Shown here in pieces: positions 1-10,500 of a stretch of 64,000 nucleotides of DNA; positions within the stretch are counted from its first letter, which is position 1; every line of letters begins with the position of its first letter. The DNA is taken from the NCBI GenBank assembly GCA_963921195.1, contig OY992538.1, forward strand, positions 7,464,330-7,528,329, in the 5' to 3' direction. Position numbers and translations under genes: made by a program. The notes under the pieces were generated by a model. That model ran no database searches. It saw only the letters and a list, made by a program, of their open reading frames with translations, and was not told where the DNA came from. The DNA comes from Pegoplata infirma (lineage: Eukaryota; Arthropoda; Insecta; Diptera; Anthomyiidae).

Positions 1-454
1 TGTTTCAAATGAATTCAATTCAATTTCAGTTTCAATTTTTATGTTTATGTTATGATAACTAAATGTCTTGTAATGTTTCAAGAATATCAGAATATTTTAA
101 GATAAAAACAAAAAGAAATTAATAAAATTTACAAAGGTAAAGAATCAAACTACACAAGTAGTAAAATTTTGTATCATTCGAACAAATGTTTTCAATAAAA
201 TATACAAATTAAGTGTGTGAGTGTGTGTTGAGTGCCGTTGGCTCGTGTAAAGTACCTACTTACACTCAAATAAATTTGTCAGATTGATTCTCAATAAATA
301 AATCACATAAATAAAATCTTATTGCTGTTGTTCAGAGTTTTAAAGTATGAGTTCTTTTTGTAATAAGTTTTTTAAAATAAATAATCAAGTCACAACGGTT
401 TCCAAATTGGCGATATCCTCGTCTTTTTAACTTAGGAGTTCGGCGGTTTTATAA
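1..454. other. AT-rich stretch without recognisable feature
   Basis: No coding similarity, terminal repeat or tRNA-like box is visible. There is a short GT/GA-rich low-complexity run near 212-232. I see nothing else here. Confidence 0.6.
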
Positions 455-1796
455 ACTTGGAATACTTTTGATGTTTTAGGCATGAGAATACAGTGCGATG
501 TCCGTTGGAATAAACGCGTATTTAGATGTCGAAAGAAGTTTTCAAGTATCTTGGTTTTTTGCAACGGTGCAACCTTACTTCACTCCATCCGATCTCCTTA
601 CTATTTCTACCAGCTATATCTGGCCTTAAATGGCATACAACTCTCATATTTGGACTGGGCCTTTAGAGTCTATTCTGGAACGTGTTCAGGGGAGGGCGGT
701 AAAGCTTATCAATGACAGTAGTGTACCCAATTCTATTGATTTATTAGAGCATCATCGGAATGTGGGTTGTGTGACACTCTTCTATCGATAGTATCATGGG
801 AGGTGTTCATCTGAGATAAGTGAAATTATTCCCCAGGCCCGATTGTTTTTTCATAATACTCGCTTGTCTCGTAGAGCATACCTGTTTGTTGTTGATTGTC
901 CTATGTTTCGTACAACGCATTACAGAGAAAATTCGTTTTTCAGTCAAACAATTCTTATGTGGAATAAACTCCCTTCAGAGGTATTTCCTGTTACTTCTAA
1001 TTTACAAAAGTTTAAATCAAATATCCACAAACACTACTTCCTCTAATATAAACACCAGGAAAACCAAGTCTATGAGAGTTAACGTAAATAACCTCAATTC
1101 TTTCGTCATCAATAACGAAGAAATGGAAGACGTCGATTCTTTTGAATACCTAGGAAGTAAACTTACACCCGATGGTGGTACAGTGACTGACGTTAACAGC
1201 CGAATACAAAAAGCTAACGGCGCATTTGCTTCTCTTAATCGTGTCTGGAGAGCAAACACTATTACTCGTCACACTAAAATAAAAATATTCAATGCATGTG
1301 TAAAATCTGTTCTGCTATATGGAAGCGAGTCCTGGCATGTTACTGACGTCATAACTAACAAACTGCAGACTTTTACTAACCGATGCTTACGGCGCATTCT
1401 AGGAATTTTTTGGCCCAATACAATCTCTAATGTTCGACTATGGCAGCTCACACATCAGCAAAACATTCAAGCCGACATAAAGAAAAGAAAATATCGTTGG
1501 CTTGGTCATACTCTCCGTAAAGATGCAAACAACATCGCGCATTCAGCTATAGAGTGGAATCCTCAAGGAACCAGATCTAGAGGCAGGCCTAGAACAACAT
1601 GGCGTAGGACGATATTGAAAGAGACATCCAAGTCGTTTAACGAGTTAAGATATATGGCAAGACGTAGAGATATTTGGAAAACTTATGTAGATAGACTAAG
1701 TTCTTAATATATTGTAAAATATGTAGATTAAGAACATGTCATAATAATAATAATACTACTTCCTCTTTCCTCCTTTCCATACCTTATTTTTCTGAG
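455..1796 (+). pseudogene. 3' end of a family J (CR1/Jockey-like) LINE reverse-transcriptase ORF
   Basis: Frame-broken remnant of the C-terminal part of a non-LTR retrotransposon polymerase. Readable pieces include NTFDVLG followed by a CDVRW motif near 462-500, VQGRAVKLINDS near 686-716, SLEHHRNVGC-type text near 745-770, and MWNKLPSEVFPV near 955-995. Comparable text recurs at 33.4-33.7 kb and 51.6-51.95 kb, so this is a repeated family. An RTE copy (1045-1754) interrupts it; resuming after the second TSD copy gives a tail reading HYFLFPPFHTLFF then a stop near 1795. No RNase H is present. Assignment to CR1/Jockey type follows from general family knowledge of this C-terminal layout; the exact clade is uncertain. 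Confidence 0.8.
1045..1754 (+). mobile_element. 5'-truncated RTE-clade LINE copy with 12-bp TSD
   Basis: An open stretch (about 1050-1707) encodes the C-terminal end of an RTE-type polymerase. Landmarks are FEYLGSKLTPDG near 1141-1176, VLLYGSESWHV near 1309-1341, RKYRWLGHTLRKD near 1486-1525 and SRGRPRTTWRR near 1572-1604. This order (YLGS, YGSE.W, W.GH.LR, RGRP..TWRR) is the known RTE-clade tail. The copy ends in an AAT trinucleotide run (about 1741-1754), typical of RTE elements. It is flanked by the exact 12-bp duplication ACTACTTCCTCT at 1033-1044 and 1755-1766. The insertion lies in the family J LINE. The apparently longer open frame starting at 820 is a chimera of the two elements. Confidence 0.9.
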
Positions 1797-2735
1797 ATGG
1801 CCAAGCTGTTTGACATACGACTCATATGTAGAGCTGCAAAACTATCGATAGTCGTCCCATTCGATATTTTCGATAGTTTGTTTTTAAACTATCGATACTA
1901 TCGATAGTATCGGATATTTTAAGGAATTTTAAGATTTTGCGTAAAATTACGTTTTTTTTTCATTACAACTTGGTACTTCTGAACACACAAATGACAGTTT
2001 TTGGCGTTCACTGCCATTCCAGTCTATTTTAACTCACTACGGCGAACTTCCATCATGCCGTGCTTGTTCCGTTCGGACCTTAAATTTCGCAATAACATTA
2101 ACACGAGATTACTATCATTGCATTAATACTTCAAAAAGTAGAATTATTCCAAAATGATATAAAGATTTTTAAAAAGGTTCACTTTTTGATTAAGTTTTCA
2201 GCAAGTGATAATCTTTTTGAAGCTAATATTTTTTCGGCGATAGTATCGCTATCGGGTAAAAACTATCGATAGTCCTTTTAAAATAAAACTATCGATACTA
2301 TCGATAGTACCATCGATAGTTTTGCAGCTCTACTCATATGGGTACCAGGGCACAGCGACATTCCGGAAATTGCGAGGCGAATGAGCTTGCAAAACTGGGA
2401 ACTACCTTATAGATTCCCTCAGAATTAGAATATGTTGTATGACTCTAGAGAATTTCAAGAAAATTCGACGGCTTTGTTCCGCTATTGAGACAGATTAGAG
2501 ATGTGTAGATGGAAAAAGCGTGTGAGACTACTCGACAGACATGACTTTCCTTTCACTTCCAAGAGGAAATATTTCGATGGTGGTTGCTGTCATTACCAAA
2601 CACTGTGTTATAGGAAAGCACACTGAGCGGTGAAAGGTGTCTTTGACTTCTGCCGGAACTGCATTGATGAGGAGATGCTAGAAACTATTGAACATTGGCT
2701 GCTGCACCCTTATACCTGTTAAAACAAGGATTTCG
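1797..2735 (+). pseudogene. Family R (R1-like) LINE fragment: end of RNase H to C-terminus
   Basis: Begins with MAKLFDIRLIW near 1797-1828, is interrupted by the hAT MITE, and resumes at 2341 with VPGHSDIP and ANELAKLGTTL near 2341-2407. Later text near 2640-2712 encodes FCRNCIDEEMLETIEHWLL, the cysteine/histidine-containing C-terminal region known from R1/I-group LINEs. Several frameshifts and stops are present. The same region in better order is at 57.95-58.43 kb. Confidence 0.75.
1829..2332. mobile_element. hAT-type MITE, 504 bp, with ATCGATAG-rich interior
   Basis: Terminal inverted repeats start TAGAGCTGCAAAACTATCG at both ends. The flanks are exact 8-bp duplications CTCATATG at 1821-1828 and 2333-2340, the TSD length of hAT elements. 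Removing the insert and one TSD restores the LINE text R-L-I-W-V-P-G-H. The subterminal zones are unusually rich in the self-complementary motif ATCGATAG (near 1845-1910 and 2240-2320). There is no transposase coding capacity, so it is non-autonomous. Confidence 0.9.
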
Positions 2736-3110
2736 GACAGGTCCGATTAGACGGATGGTCCTGACATACCTGAGGAGACACTTGGGGTTTTCACTGATGG
2801 CTTCAAAATGGATGGTTGAGTGGAGGGAGGGTCGTGTTTTTATGAGCCAATTGAATTAAAGACTTTCCTTTTTACTACCGGACCAGCGTAGCGTATTTCT
2901 GGTCGAGATCGTGGCCATAAAACAGCCTGCAGACTAATTAGGGTTCCAACGGATATCATTCACGGATATATGTGCCTTCACCGACAACCAAGCGGCTATT
3001 AAATCTCTAGTGGGTGTGACTACCACACCTAGAATTGCCCAAGAAGGCCGGCCGTCATTAATGAGATGGTGAGACATTCAAGCAGAACTTCGATATTATA
3101 TATCGTGGGA
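2736..3110 (+). pseudogene. Family R LINE fragment: N-terminal part of RNase H
   Basis: Reads DIPEETLGVFTDGF near 2767-2808 (the FTDG/S motif carries the first catalytic aspartate of RNase H), then an AFTDNQAAIKSLVG segment near 2973-3015 and WDIQAE-like text near 3070. It lies downstream of a more C-terminal fragment of the same family in the same orientation. It is therefore a separate truncated copy, not a continuation. A similar fragment lies inverted at 3440-3660. Confidence 0.65.
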
Positions 3111-3429
3111 CCACGTGCTCTAACACGAGGATGTTGTGGAACTCATATGATCGCCGGTGTAAAGGTAAGATCATTCGACTGCTTTGGAACCAGCTACGCA
3201 ACCTGGTTGCAGTCGTTATGGGACACAGTCAACGCTTCGGCGTACACGCCACTAAAATGGTAACTCCCACAAAGACTATCGCCATCTGTCGTTGGTGAAG
3301 TTTCGCTTCGCTGCTTACTCGCATTAAGTTGGATGCTAGGCGTATGATCGATCTCATTAGAGTAAAGATATGTCCCCTGCCTGGTTAATTGACCGGAAAA
3401 TAGTTGGTATTTACACCCACCTGAATGTC

Positions 3430-4480
3430 TCGCCATCTCATTAAGAGACGCTTGCCATTCTTGGCCAATTATAAATATGGTAGTCACGTTTTATGGTCAT
3501 GATCTCGGTCTGAAATATGCCACACTCGTCCGGTAGTCTAAAGGGGAGTCTGTGATTGAGTAGACTTATAAAAATGCCACCACTCTCTAGGGCATTTATT
3601 TTACAGCCATCAGTGAAAACCTCAAGTGTCTCCTTGGGTATGTCGGACTCTCTGTCCAATCCGACCTGTACGACATCCTCCTTTTAAACACGGTTTCGAA
3701 CAAAGGTGTATGGGTGCAATAGTCAATATTCGCTGCGAAACCATATTGTCACAGAGTTCTCGCATGCCTGTATGGTTTGAACTAGAGAAGGGCACATGAG
3801 CAGATTAGAGCGTGATTCACGTTTTATCACGCGTGAGTATGGCAGAATTAATTTTTACTCACGTGTTTGTGAGTAAGTGTGAGTGGAGAAGAAAATTGCG
3901 TGAGTGAGTGTGCGTGAGTCGATTTTTTTTGCGTGAGTTTGCGTGATTTTTTTCTCTTCACATTTCCTTTTGTACCAAAAAAAACTACAAAAAAATTTTA
4001 AAAATTGGCTTAACTTAAGATTTTGTCCTGAAACAAGCAAAGAAAAATGTAAAATTTCGCTGAACTTTAAATTTTGGTGAAAATTTTGTAAGATTTTTGA
4101 AATTTTAGTTTTTGAACTATTTTTTTATACATAAGAGTTTAGTGTGTGAGTCAACGTGAGTGTGAGTGAAGCTTGCGTGAGTTTGAGTTGTATTAAATTT
4201 ACTCACGTGATTGTGAGTGAGTGTGAGTAGAAAAAATATGCTCGTGAGTGAGTGTGCGTGATTCCAAAATTCCTGTCGTGAGCGCGAGTGAGTGTGAGTG
4301 AAAAATCGCTCACGCGCTCATCTCTAGTTTGAACGTCCATGAATTTATAGCCGCAAGCCTAGTGGCTGTGTTCCCCGCTATTTGTCTTGCGAGAAGGTCC
4401 ACTGGCAGTCAGTAAAGCATTATGTAGACATTTCGTCGGTATGGAACGAAGTGCGCCCGTCCTAAGGATCCTATTGAATG
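3430..4480 (-). pseudogene. Minus-strand family R LINE fragment: RT/RNase H linker and start of RNase H
   Basis: On the minus strand from about 4450 downward one reads PVDLLARQIAG-like and TATRLA text, then TFKPYRHA across the hAT insertion site, then SDWTESPTY-like linker. ETLEVFTDGCK follows near 3630-3590 (RNase H start), then RLPDECGIFQTEIM near 3540-3500. Frameshifts are frequent. The segment faces the plus-strand copy at 2736-3110, so two RNase H starts of the same family lie head to head. Confidence 0.7.
3783..4326. mobile_element. hAT-type MITE, 544 bp, built of GTGAG/CTCAC arrays
   Basis: Ends begin TAGAGAAGGGCACATGAGC on the left and TAGAGATGAGCGCGTGAGCG on the reverse complement of the right end. 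An exact 8-bp TSD GTTTGAAC occupies 3775-3782 and 4327-4334. Both halves are dense degenerate arrays of GTGAGT/GCGTGAG; the middle is AT-rich. Further copies lie at 26795-27536 and 41415-41802. The insertion splits a minus-strand LINE reading frame. Confidence 0.9.
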
Positions 4481-4529
4481 CGTTCAAATGAGTGACCTTG
4501 TAAAGAGTTTAAAAAAGGTATATTGTAAT

Positions 4530-4765
4530 ACCACAAACCGTAAAGTTATATCGAGACTATTATGAAACTTCTCAGATGTCGAATTTCGAAAGCCGACAAC
4601 TCAGAGATAACGGAATTGCATTGATCTCAATAAACTAAAGCAGAAAGGGTCTGAAAATTACAGAGAAATTGGTTGATAGTTTCTATCTTCTCTCCCGCTT
4701 CCTTGCAACACTACCATCGGTAGGGTCAAGAATACTCTGGGCCGGAAATATATTGGTGCCTGAAG
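4530..4765 (-). pseudogene. Family R LINE C-terminus and 3' UTR fragment
   Basis: On the minus strand, REKIETINQFLCNFQTL near 4715-4655 corresponds to the C-terminal cysteine/histidine region. SELSAFEIRHLRSFI follows near 4610-4565, then a 3' UTR-like GTGGTATTACAA. The text parallels 5270-5455 and 58.37-58.57 kb, which identifies the family. It lies immediately upstream (minus sense) of the fragment at 3430-4480. Confidence 0.6.
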
Positions 4766-5150
4766 TGATACTGCCTCTCGGTGAGGTATCGGTGGTACTA
4801 GTATATAGACAGTTTCTTTTTGTATACAAATCATCTCTCAAATCATCATCATTAATTCGCCTAGAACTAGTAATTTATTCCATGTGGATGCTAGAAATCG
4901 TTTAATTTGTATTTATCGTTTTACTGTGTATTAAGGTTAACAGTAAATCTAAGGCTTGTCTACCTTTCGACACATGTCCATCAGTTGCTGCCTTCAGTAC
5001 TTCATGTTTATTGATATGTTGTTAAATCGTTTTGATGTCGTGAATTTGGATCAACTTTTCTCGTTTACGGAGCTTTTTGCGACTTTGCTTTGCAATTTAA
5101 AATCTGAGCCCTGCTTGGGCGCCATTTGCTTAAAATCTATGTTTTTTAAA
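4766..5150. other. Unassigned interval
   Basis: Short open frames exist but none has a recognisable domain or start context. No terminal repeats found. Confidence 0.4.
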
Positions 5151-5670
5151 TTATGTTAGATTTTAAGTGGTTTCTGACACTTTACGTCAGCAAACATAGA
5201 CTGTGAGATCCGTTGTGATACCACATGATGATAATGTTGTTCCCATACTAGTCCCTGCCGTTAAACCTATGTGACATCTTTATGAAACTTCTAAGATTTT
5301 GAATTTTGGTTTTAAAAAAATAACGCAGCTCCCTAGATCCCACTTAGGCATGTCTCTTACTATAAAGTGCCGGAAAATGGCAGGTAAAATGTTTGATAGT
5401 TTCCAACATCTTCTCATCAATGCAACTACGGTACATTTAACAGATTAGCGTGCCTTACTATAATGCAGTGTCCCGTAATTACAGCAACCGCCATCCAAAT
5501 CTTTCCTTTTGGAAGTGATAGAAGCTCACTTAAGAGCTTTTGCTTAAGGGAAGGCCATTTATATTTAGTAGTTTCACAAGTCCTTTCATCTGCACATCTC
5601 TTATCAGTCTACCTCACGGAACAAAGCCGAAGATTTTACTAGCAATTCTCTAAAGTCAATGTGCTGTACC

Positions 5671-7630
5671 CAGCGACGTATCCAGGAATTTGAAAAGGGG
5701 GGGGCCCAACTCGAATTTTTTTTTATCACAATATAATAATACTATTTTCTAGGACTACCCCCCCCCCCCTTTCCAAAATTTTTTTTTTTAAAGTACTGCA
5801 TTTTTCTATACTTACAACATAAAAAATGCATCAGAATTTGTAAATTTTTCTAGAGAAGAATGACTCAGACTCTATTCCTAAACTTCAAAACTTGACACAT
5901 CTCAGAATCTGAGAACATTTTTATAAAAAAAATGTCTTAGAATTTGAGAACTTTGCTATAGAAAATTTTCTAAAAATATTTTATACAAAAAATTTTTCAA
6001 AATCTTTGAAACATTCTATAGCAAAAATGTCTTTAAATCTGCAAATTTTTTTTGTGAAAAATGTCTGATAAATTCTTAGATTCTGAGGTATTTTTATACC
6101 CTCCACTTAGTGATAGAGGGTATATGTAAGTCTGTCATTCCGCTTGTAACTCATCGAAATATCGGCCTGGGACCCCATAAAGTATATATATTCATGATGT
6201 CCGATCGATTTTAAGACATTCTAGCGATGTCCGTCTGTCTGTCTGTGGAAAATGTGATCACGTCCAAAATACAAAACAGAGATGACTGTTATTAAACATA
6301 TATATTGGAAGTTCTCCAGAGAAGTTTGGTATTGCATTTGAGCGATATCGGTTCAGCGGTTTGAAAGTTATGAACGAAAATGTAAGGACACCTCAAAAAC
6401 TAGCACATTCAACATAACCTAAAAATACAAAATGCTTTAATTCGGCTGCTGGTTGACTTATGTGAACATATTTAAACACCGAATGGTATTTAAACAATTA
6501 CAAACATATTTTTGGACAAAAAAATAAAAAAATCGTGGATTTTTTTTACCAAATTTTTTTTCGCGGAAACTTTTTTTCCAAAAAAAAAAAAATGTTTAAC
6601 ATTTTTCTGATATTGGGGTTTGGAAATTCGAAACCGCTAATTTAGGCGTGGGTCTACTGTTAGAGCTATTATAAAGGACCTGATTCCAAATCTGCCATTT
6701 AAAATTTTGTACAACATTTCGCATTTGCGCTTTTTACGGCTATACTGTTACATATTATTGCCTTGGGGCAACATTTAAGGACTGATTTTTTATAAAATGG
6801 AAATCAAGATTCCAAATACGTCATTAAATTTTTTAATGGCAGATGGCAAATTTTTTCGTAAATTCGTTTATGAAAGTTTATCTTTATTTATTTACATAAA
6901 AAATAATCGAAGTTTTTTTTTATTTTTTGCCAGTTAAAATATTGTCCTTAGTCATTATTAAATTATCAAAACTGCGGTTTTTCAATTTAAACCCGATTTT
7001 TGAAAAAAAGTGCTAGATTCAAAATTAAAAATTAATATGAAAATTTTTATTTAGAAAAAAGTTTTAGCATCTTAGAATTTTTTATAGAAATAATATCTCA
7101 GAATTTGAGATTTTTAATGTAGAAAAAGTGACTTATATCCTTAGAGCTTGAATTTTGTTTTATGGAAAACTGTTTTCATGATCCTGATGCATAAATTTCA
7201 TTAAATAAAACCAATATAATGTGTTTTCGATACTCATTTTACAGATATTTCGATATAAATGACTTTTTAAAAACGAAAATTTACTTAAAATCAAGAGTTT
7301 TTATAAAAACACATGTAAAACTTTTCTTTAAAAACCAAAATATTTACATATGGTTTGAATTGAGAAAGGTGTGAAAGAAAAATTTATTTTTCTAAAAATT
7401 TTTAAGACATCCTGGTTCGTTTTTTACTAGTTTCATATAATCCAGTTATTATAATCATCAGAAAAACTTTTAATGTCAAATTTATTCAGTTAATATTTAC
7501 AATACTACAAAAAACTTATGTTTGTTACTTGTATCATATGTTAAAGTGTTTACATTTTTTAAAATTTTTCAATCCAAAAGGGGGGGGGGCCCGGGCCCCC
7601 TGGGCCCCCCCCCCCCTGAATACGTCCATG
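5671..7630. mobile_element. hAT-type element, 1960 bp, G/C-homopolymer ends
   Basis: Ends read CAGCGACGTATCCAGG (left) and CATGGACGTATTCAGG (reverse complement of right), with an exact 8-bp TSD GCTGTACC at 5663-5670 and 7631-7638. Just inside each end is a run of G or C (about 5696-5705; 7580-7617). The interior is AT-rich with CTCAGAATTTGAG-like palindromic subrepeats near 5900-6080 and 7080-7110. It also carries an INE-1-like repeat at 6098-6500. No transposase is readable. It resembles the 35421-38300 element in end style and subrepeats. Confidence 0.88.
6098..6500 (+). repeat. INE-1/mini-me-like repeat
   Basis: Starts with a hairpin TACCCTCCACTTAGTGATAG ending AGGGTATA. It then has CATTCCGCTTGTAACTCATC, ACCCCATAAAGTATATATAT, a core, and a GTCCGTCTGTCTGTCTGT run (near 6229-6246). 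A TA run, a conserved core and a GTCY run match the published description of dipteran mini-me elements and INE-1-type Helitron relatives. The element is nested in the hAT at 5671-7630. Other copies: 25640-26206, 42480-42840; hairpin pieces at 28460 and 62510. Confidence 0.75.
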
Positions 7631-7925
7631 GCTGTACCATTCCAATTCTGAAGGAACTTGTAAGGTAGTTTCCTGTTTTGTAATCTCATCGGTTCGGCTA
7701 TTCAATAATCTGACATCCTTGGAGCCAGGCTCTACCCAAGCTCTTCGGAATTGACTTGGAAGCCCACTTGTTCGTGTAACTTCGTTGAACCTGTTTAAAA
7801 ATTTATGGAGGTTTTTCCACCCGGAATGCCCCCCATACAAAACTCCGTGGATTTGATCTCTGCTTGACTGTTAGAATTGATATAGCCTGGTAAACACGGC
7901 AATTGTCTGAAAACCTTTAAGGAAT

Positions 7926-8965
7926 TTTTTCTTCCCTCCTGCACTCTCACGTTTTAGAGTAGAGTGCTTAGGAGATCACATGTTTCGAGATCTCGATCGA
8001 TCTTTAAGAAAAATTCTGGGTCTTTCGGTTAAAATATTAATTGTTTTCGATTTGCATCACACATATATTTCCAGTAATGTTTTTAAAATATTTCTTCAAA
8101 ATTTCAAATCCAATTAAAAAAAAATTCTTTTAAATCCCTGTTTGTTTTAGTTTTGAAAATGCAACAAATTTTCGTATTTTACTTTATGAGGATGAGAGAT
8201 GAGGTAGACTAGTTGGTTGGTTCGTTGGCAAGGTAATGCAGATGATATTTTTAGTTTGATTTTATTCTATTGTTACTTTGTTATTTTACGACATCAAACA
8301 ATCAGAATAACAGCAACAGCAACAACAACATCAAATATGTAATATTGTTGGTGTTATTTTAGGTGAAACACTTTTAGTTTATTTGAAATTCATTTAAGCG
8401 TTTTTCACATTCCATAGAAATTGAAAATAGATGGCATGTATCTTGTATCCATCCATTCGCATTTGTATGATTTTCAAAACTCAATTGTTTCTAGTCGATA
8501 TTTTCACGCATAAATGTCGCGGCTGTCTGGCTGGGTCTATCTTTATTGTGTAAATGTGTGTGTGTAATAGTTTATGGTTTTTTGTTTTTCTAAATAAACA
8601 ATTTTTTGTTGATTGTTTATGGGCGCAAAGGTGATGGTTGTTGTTAGTAGGTTGTTCTGTCCCATCGAGAGTCACGCGTCTTATAAAAATCTCAAATGTC
8701 TCACAACACAAATGTTTTTGTTGGTGGTAAACCTCTATTATTACGATTAAGAAGCTAATTTTCAAATCGTAAATTTTTATTGCAATACATATTTTAAAAT
8801 CTTAATGGATTAGGAAATAGAAATTGTTACCCATTAGTAAAATTAAATACATTATGGTTAAATCTTAATTTGTCGTTAATTAAAATAGAAATTTAAGTGT
8901 CATGGCCTTTGATCGAAATATTTTTTTTTTTTATATTTGGATTATTAGGGAACGCGGAGGAATTA
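7926..8965. other. AT-rich interval without gene
   Basis: Only a short CAA/CAG-rich run near 8309-8332 and poly-A/T tracts are seen. No element boundary or coding similarity was found. Confidence 0.5.
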
Positions 8966-9316
8966 TGGCACTACGACAAATACTTTTTAAAGTTGAACTT
9001 TTAATATTTTTATTTAAAATTTATTTGATTTTTAATATAATTTCAATTAAAAATTTTATTTCCATTTATTGATTTTCAATATCATATTTAACAGTTTTTA
9101 TTATTTATTCAACTTAAATTTTATTTGATTTTCTTTTTTATTTTCAATTAAGATTTTAATTAATTCGATGAACATTTTAATTAAATTTTAAAATAAATTT
9201 GAAACAAAATAAGTAATTAATATGAGCATTTCCGTGATAGGTACGAAGTCAATTAATTTTGTAATTGAATCAACAAATTTCGTAATTGAAATTCATTTTT
9301 ATTTTTTTTCTGTGAA
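8966..9316 (-). mobile_element. Partial copy of the ATTAATTG-rich MITE (same family as 13069-14324)
   Basis: Its right end reads ATTTTTTTTCTGTG at about 9303-9316. Read on the minus strand it closely follows the first 350 bp of the element at 13069, including the AATTGATTTCG and GCGCAT/GCTCAT landmarks. The other end is missing or not recognisable. Confidence 0.55.
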
Positions 9317-9468
9317 CTGAGATTAAAGTGGGGCAATATAATTTTTACCCCAAATTTTTACCACGTTTTTGCTTAATTTTGATTACAATTTCCTCAACAA
9401 CCTGAAGGGATAGAAAAAAATTTGGAACCAGATTTGGAATCAGCGCAAAAAGGTTAAACAAAAATAAG

Positions 9469-9886
9469 TAGGGATGTCGCGAATATTCGTCCCTATTATT
9501 TATTCGGCATATTCGGCATGTTTTTTGAATATTCGGTTAAATAAATATTCGGTAACAGTTTGCCGAATATTCGGCAAAATTAAAATTTGTTAAAAAATCA
9601 CGTTTTATTAACGTTTGACTTTTTTGTGGTCATTTTAGTTTGTTTTTTGTACAAAAAAAAACGTGAGCACTTGATTCAAATTCGAATTGTTAAGGTAACA
9701 GAAAAAATAGTGTCAACAAAAGCGTTGTTGTTTTTTAGTCTGGTACTTTTTTTAAATTTTTTACATAGATAAAATACAGGCGTATGAATAATCAAACTAT
9801 TCGGCAATATTCGTATTCGGTTCAAGCCGAATACAGAATAGTAAATATTCGGTAAAATGCCGAATACACTATTCGCGACATCCCTA
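9469..9886. mobile_element. hAT-type MITE, 418 bp, ATTCGGCATATTCGG-type interior
   Basis: Both ends begin TAGGGATGTCGCGAAT, with an exact 8-bp TSD AAAATAAG at 9461-9468 and 9887-9894. The subterminal regions are runs of AATATTCGG/CCGAATA. There is no coding capacity; the 61-codon open frame inside is incidental. Confidence 0.92.
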
Positions 9887-10079
9887 AAAATAAGTGGTCA
9901 GATCACAAACGTATAAAAAATTTTCGTAGTAAGTGAATTCAACTACTCCTCTACAATTCATCTTTTGACCAAGCAAGTTAAGGTTGTGTTAAAATGGTGC
10001 AAAATCGGGTAATGTCATTTCACTACTCTTTATTTAGAACTTTAAAAATCGTTAATACGAAAATCCTAGCTAATCCTGT

Positions 10080-10500
10080 TTTCGAGTTATTTCTAAATAA
10101 TTACACTGTTCGACAACAAAAATCTCCCAGTGAAATATCCAACTGATTCTTATAGATTGTGCTCTCCTGAATCCAAATCTGCCATTTAATTTGTTCTAGT
10201 CAAAAAAAACATTAATTTCACACTTTTGGTAGTTCACCGTTATAGATTCTTCCAAAAATAGGACTTGATTTCAAATAAAATGGACCTCCTGATTATAAAA
10301 CTGCAATCCAAATTTATCTAGCGTGTTCCGTTTTCGAGTAATTCGCGTTTGAAAATTTTTCCACGCGAAAATTTCGAACGCTAATATCTTGAAAACGGAA
10401 CATGCTAGAAAAATTTGGATTGCAATTTTGAATCAATAGGTCCAATTTATATGAAATCAAGTAATATTTGTTGGAAGCAACATAACAGCGGACCCCAGAA
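10080..10500. repeat. Unclassified repeat 'U' with a near-palindromic 220-bp core
   Basis: Two arms converge on about 10360. The left arm has GGACCTCCTGATT, GCAATCCAAATTTATCTAGC and TTCCGTTTTCGAG. The right arm carries the reverse complements CTTGAAAACGGAACATGC, AAATTTGGATTGCAATTTTG and AATAGGTCC. Related sequence occurs at 15590-15850, 20801-20935, 21403-21770, 22950-23080 and 47955-48130, so this is a family. No coding potential and no clear TSD. Confidence 0.7.

Larger units (their letters stand above)
5155..7925 (-). pseudogene. Family R LINE 3' part (RNase H to 3' UTR), split by a 1.96-kb hAT element
   Basis: Minus-strand copy. Upstream half (about 7925-7639): GLPSQFRRAWVEPGS near 7760-7715 and TLQVPSELEW near 7665-7637. 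Downstream half (5662-5155): NGLPL-type tail, AVAVITGHC-like text near 5505-5470, SCIDEKMLETIKHFTCHFP near 5450-5390, then a 3' UTR with CACAACGGATCTCACAGTC near 5222-5190. Reading across one copy of the hAT TSD restores S-E-L-E-W-Y-S-T-L-T-L. The upstream half is locally scrambled relative to 57.7-58.1 kb. Confidence 0.8.

Noticed and set aside
820..1707. 295-codon open frame as a host gene
   Set aside because: It is a chimera of a family J LINE tail and an inserted RTE tail, shown by the 12-bp TSD and RT-type motifs; the first 75 codons are out of register with either protein.
7559..7840. 93-codon frame with a Gly/Pro-rich C-terminus
   Set aside because: A LINE RNase H fragment read through into the G/C-homopolymer end of a hAT element.
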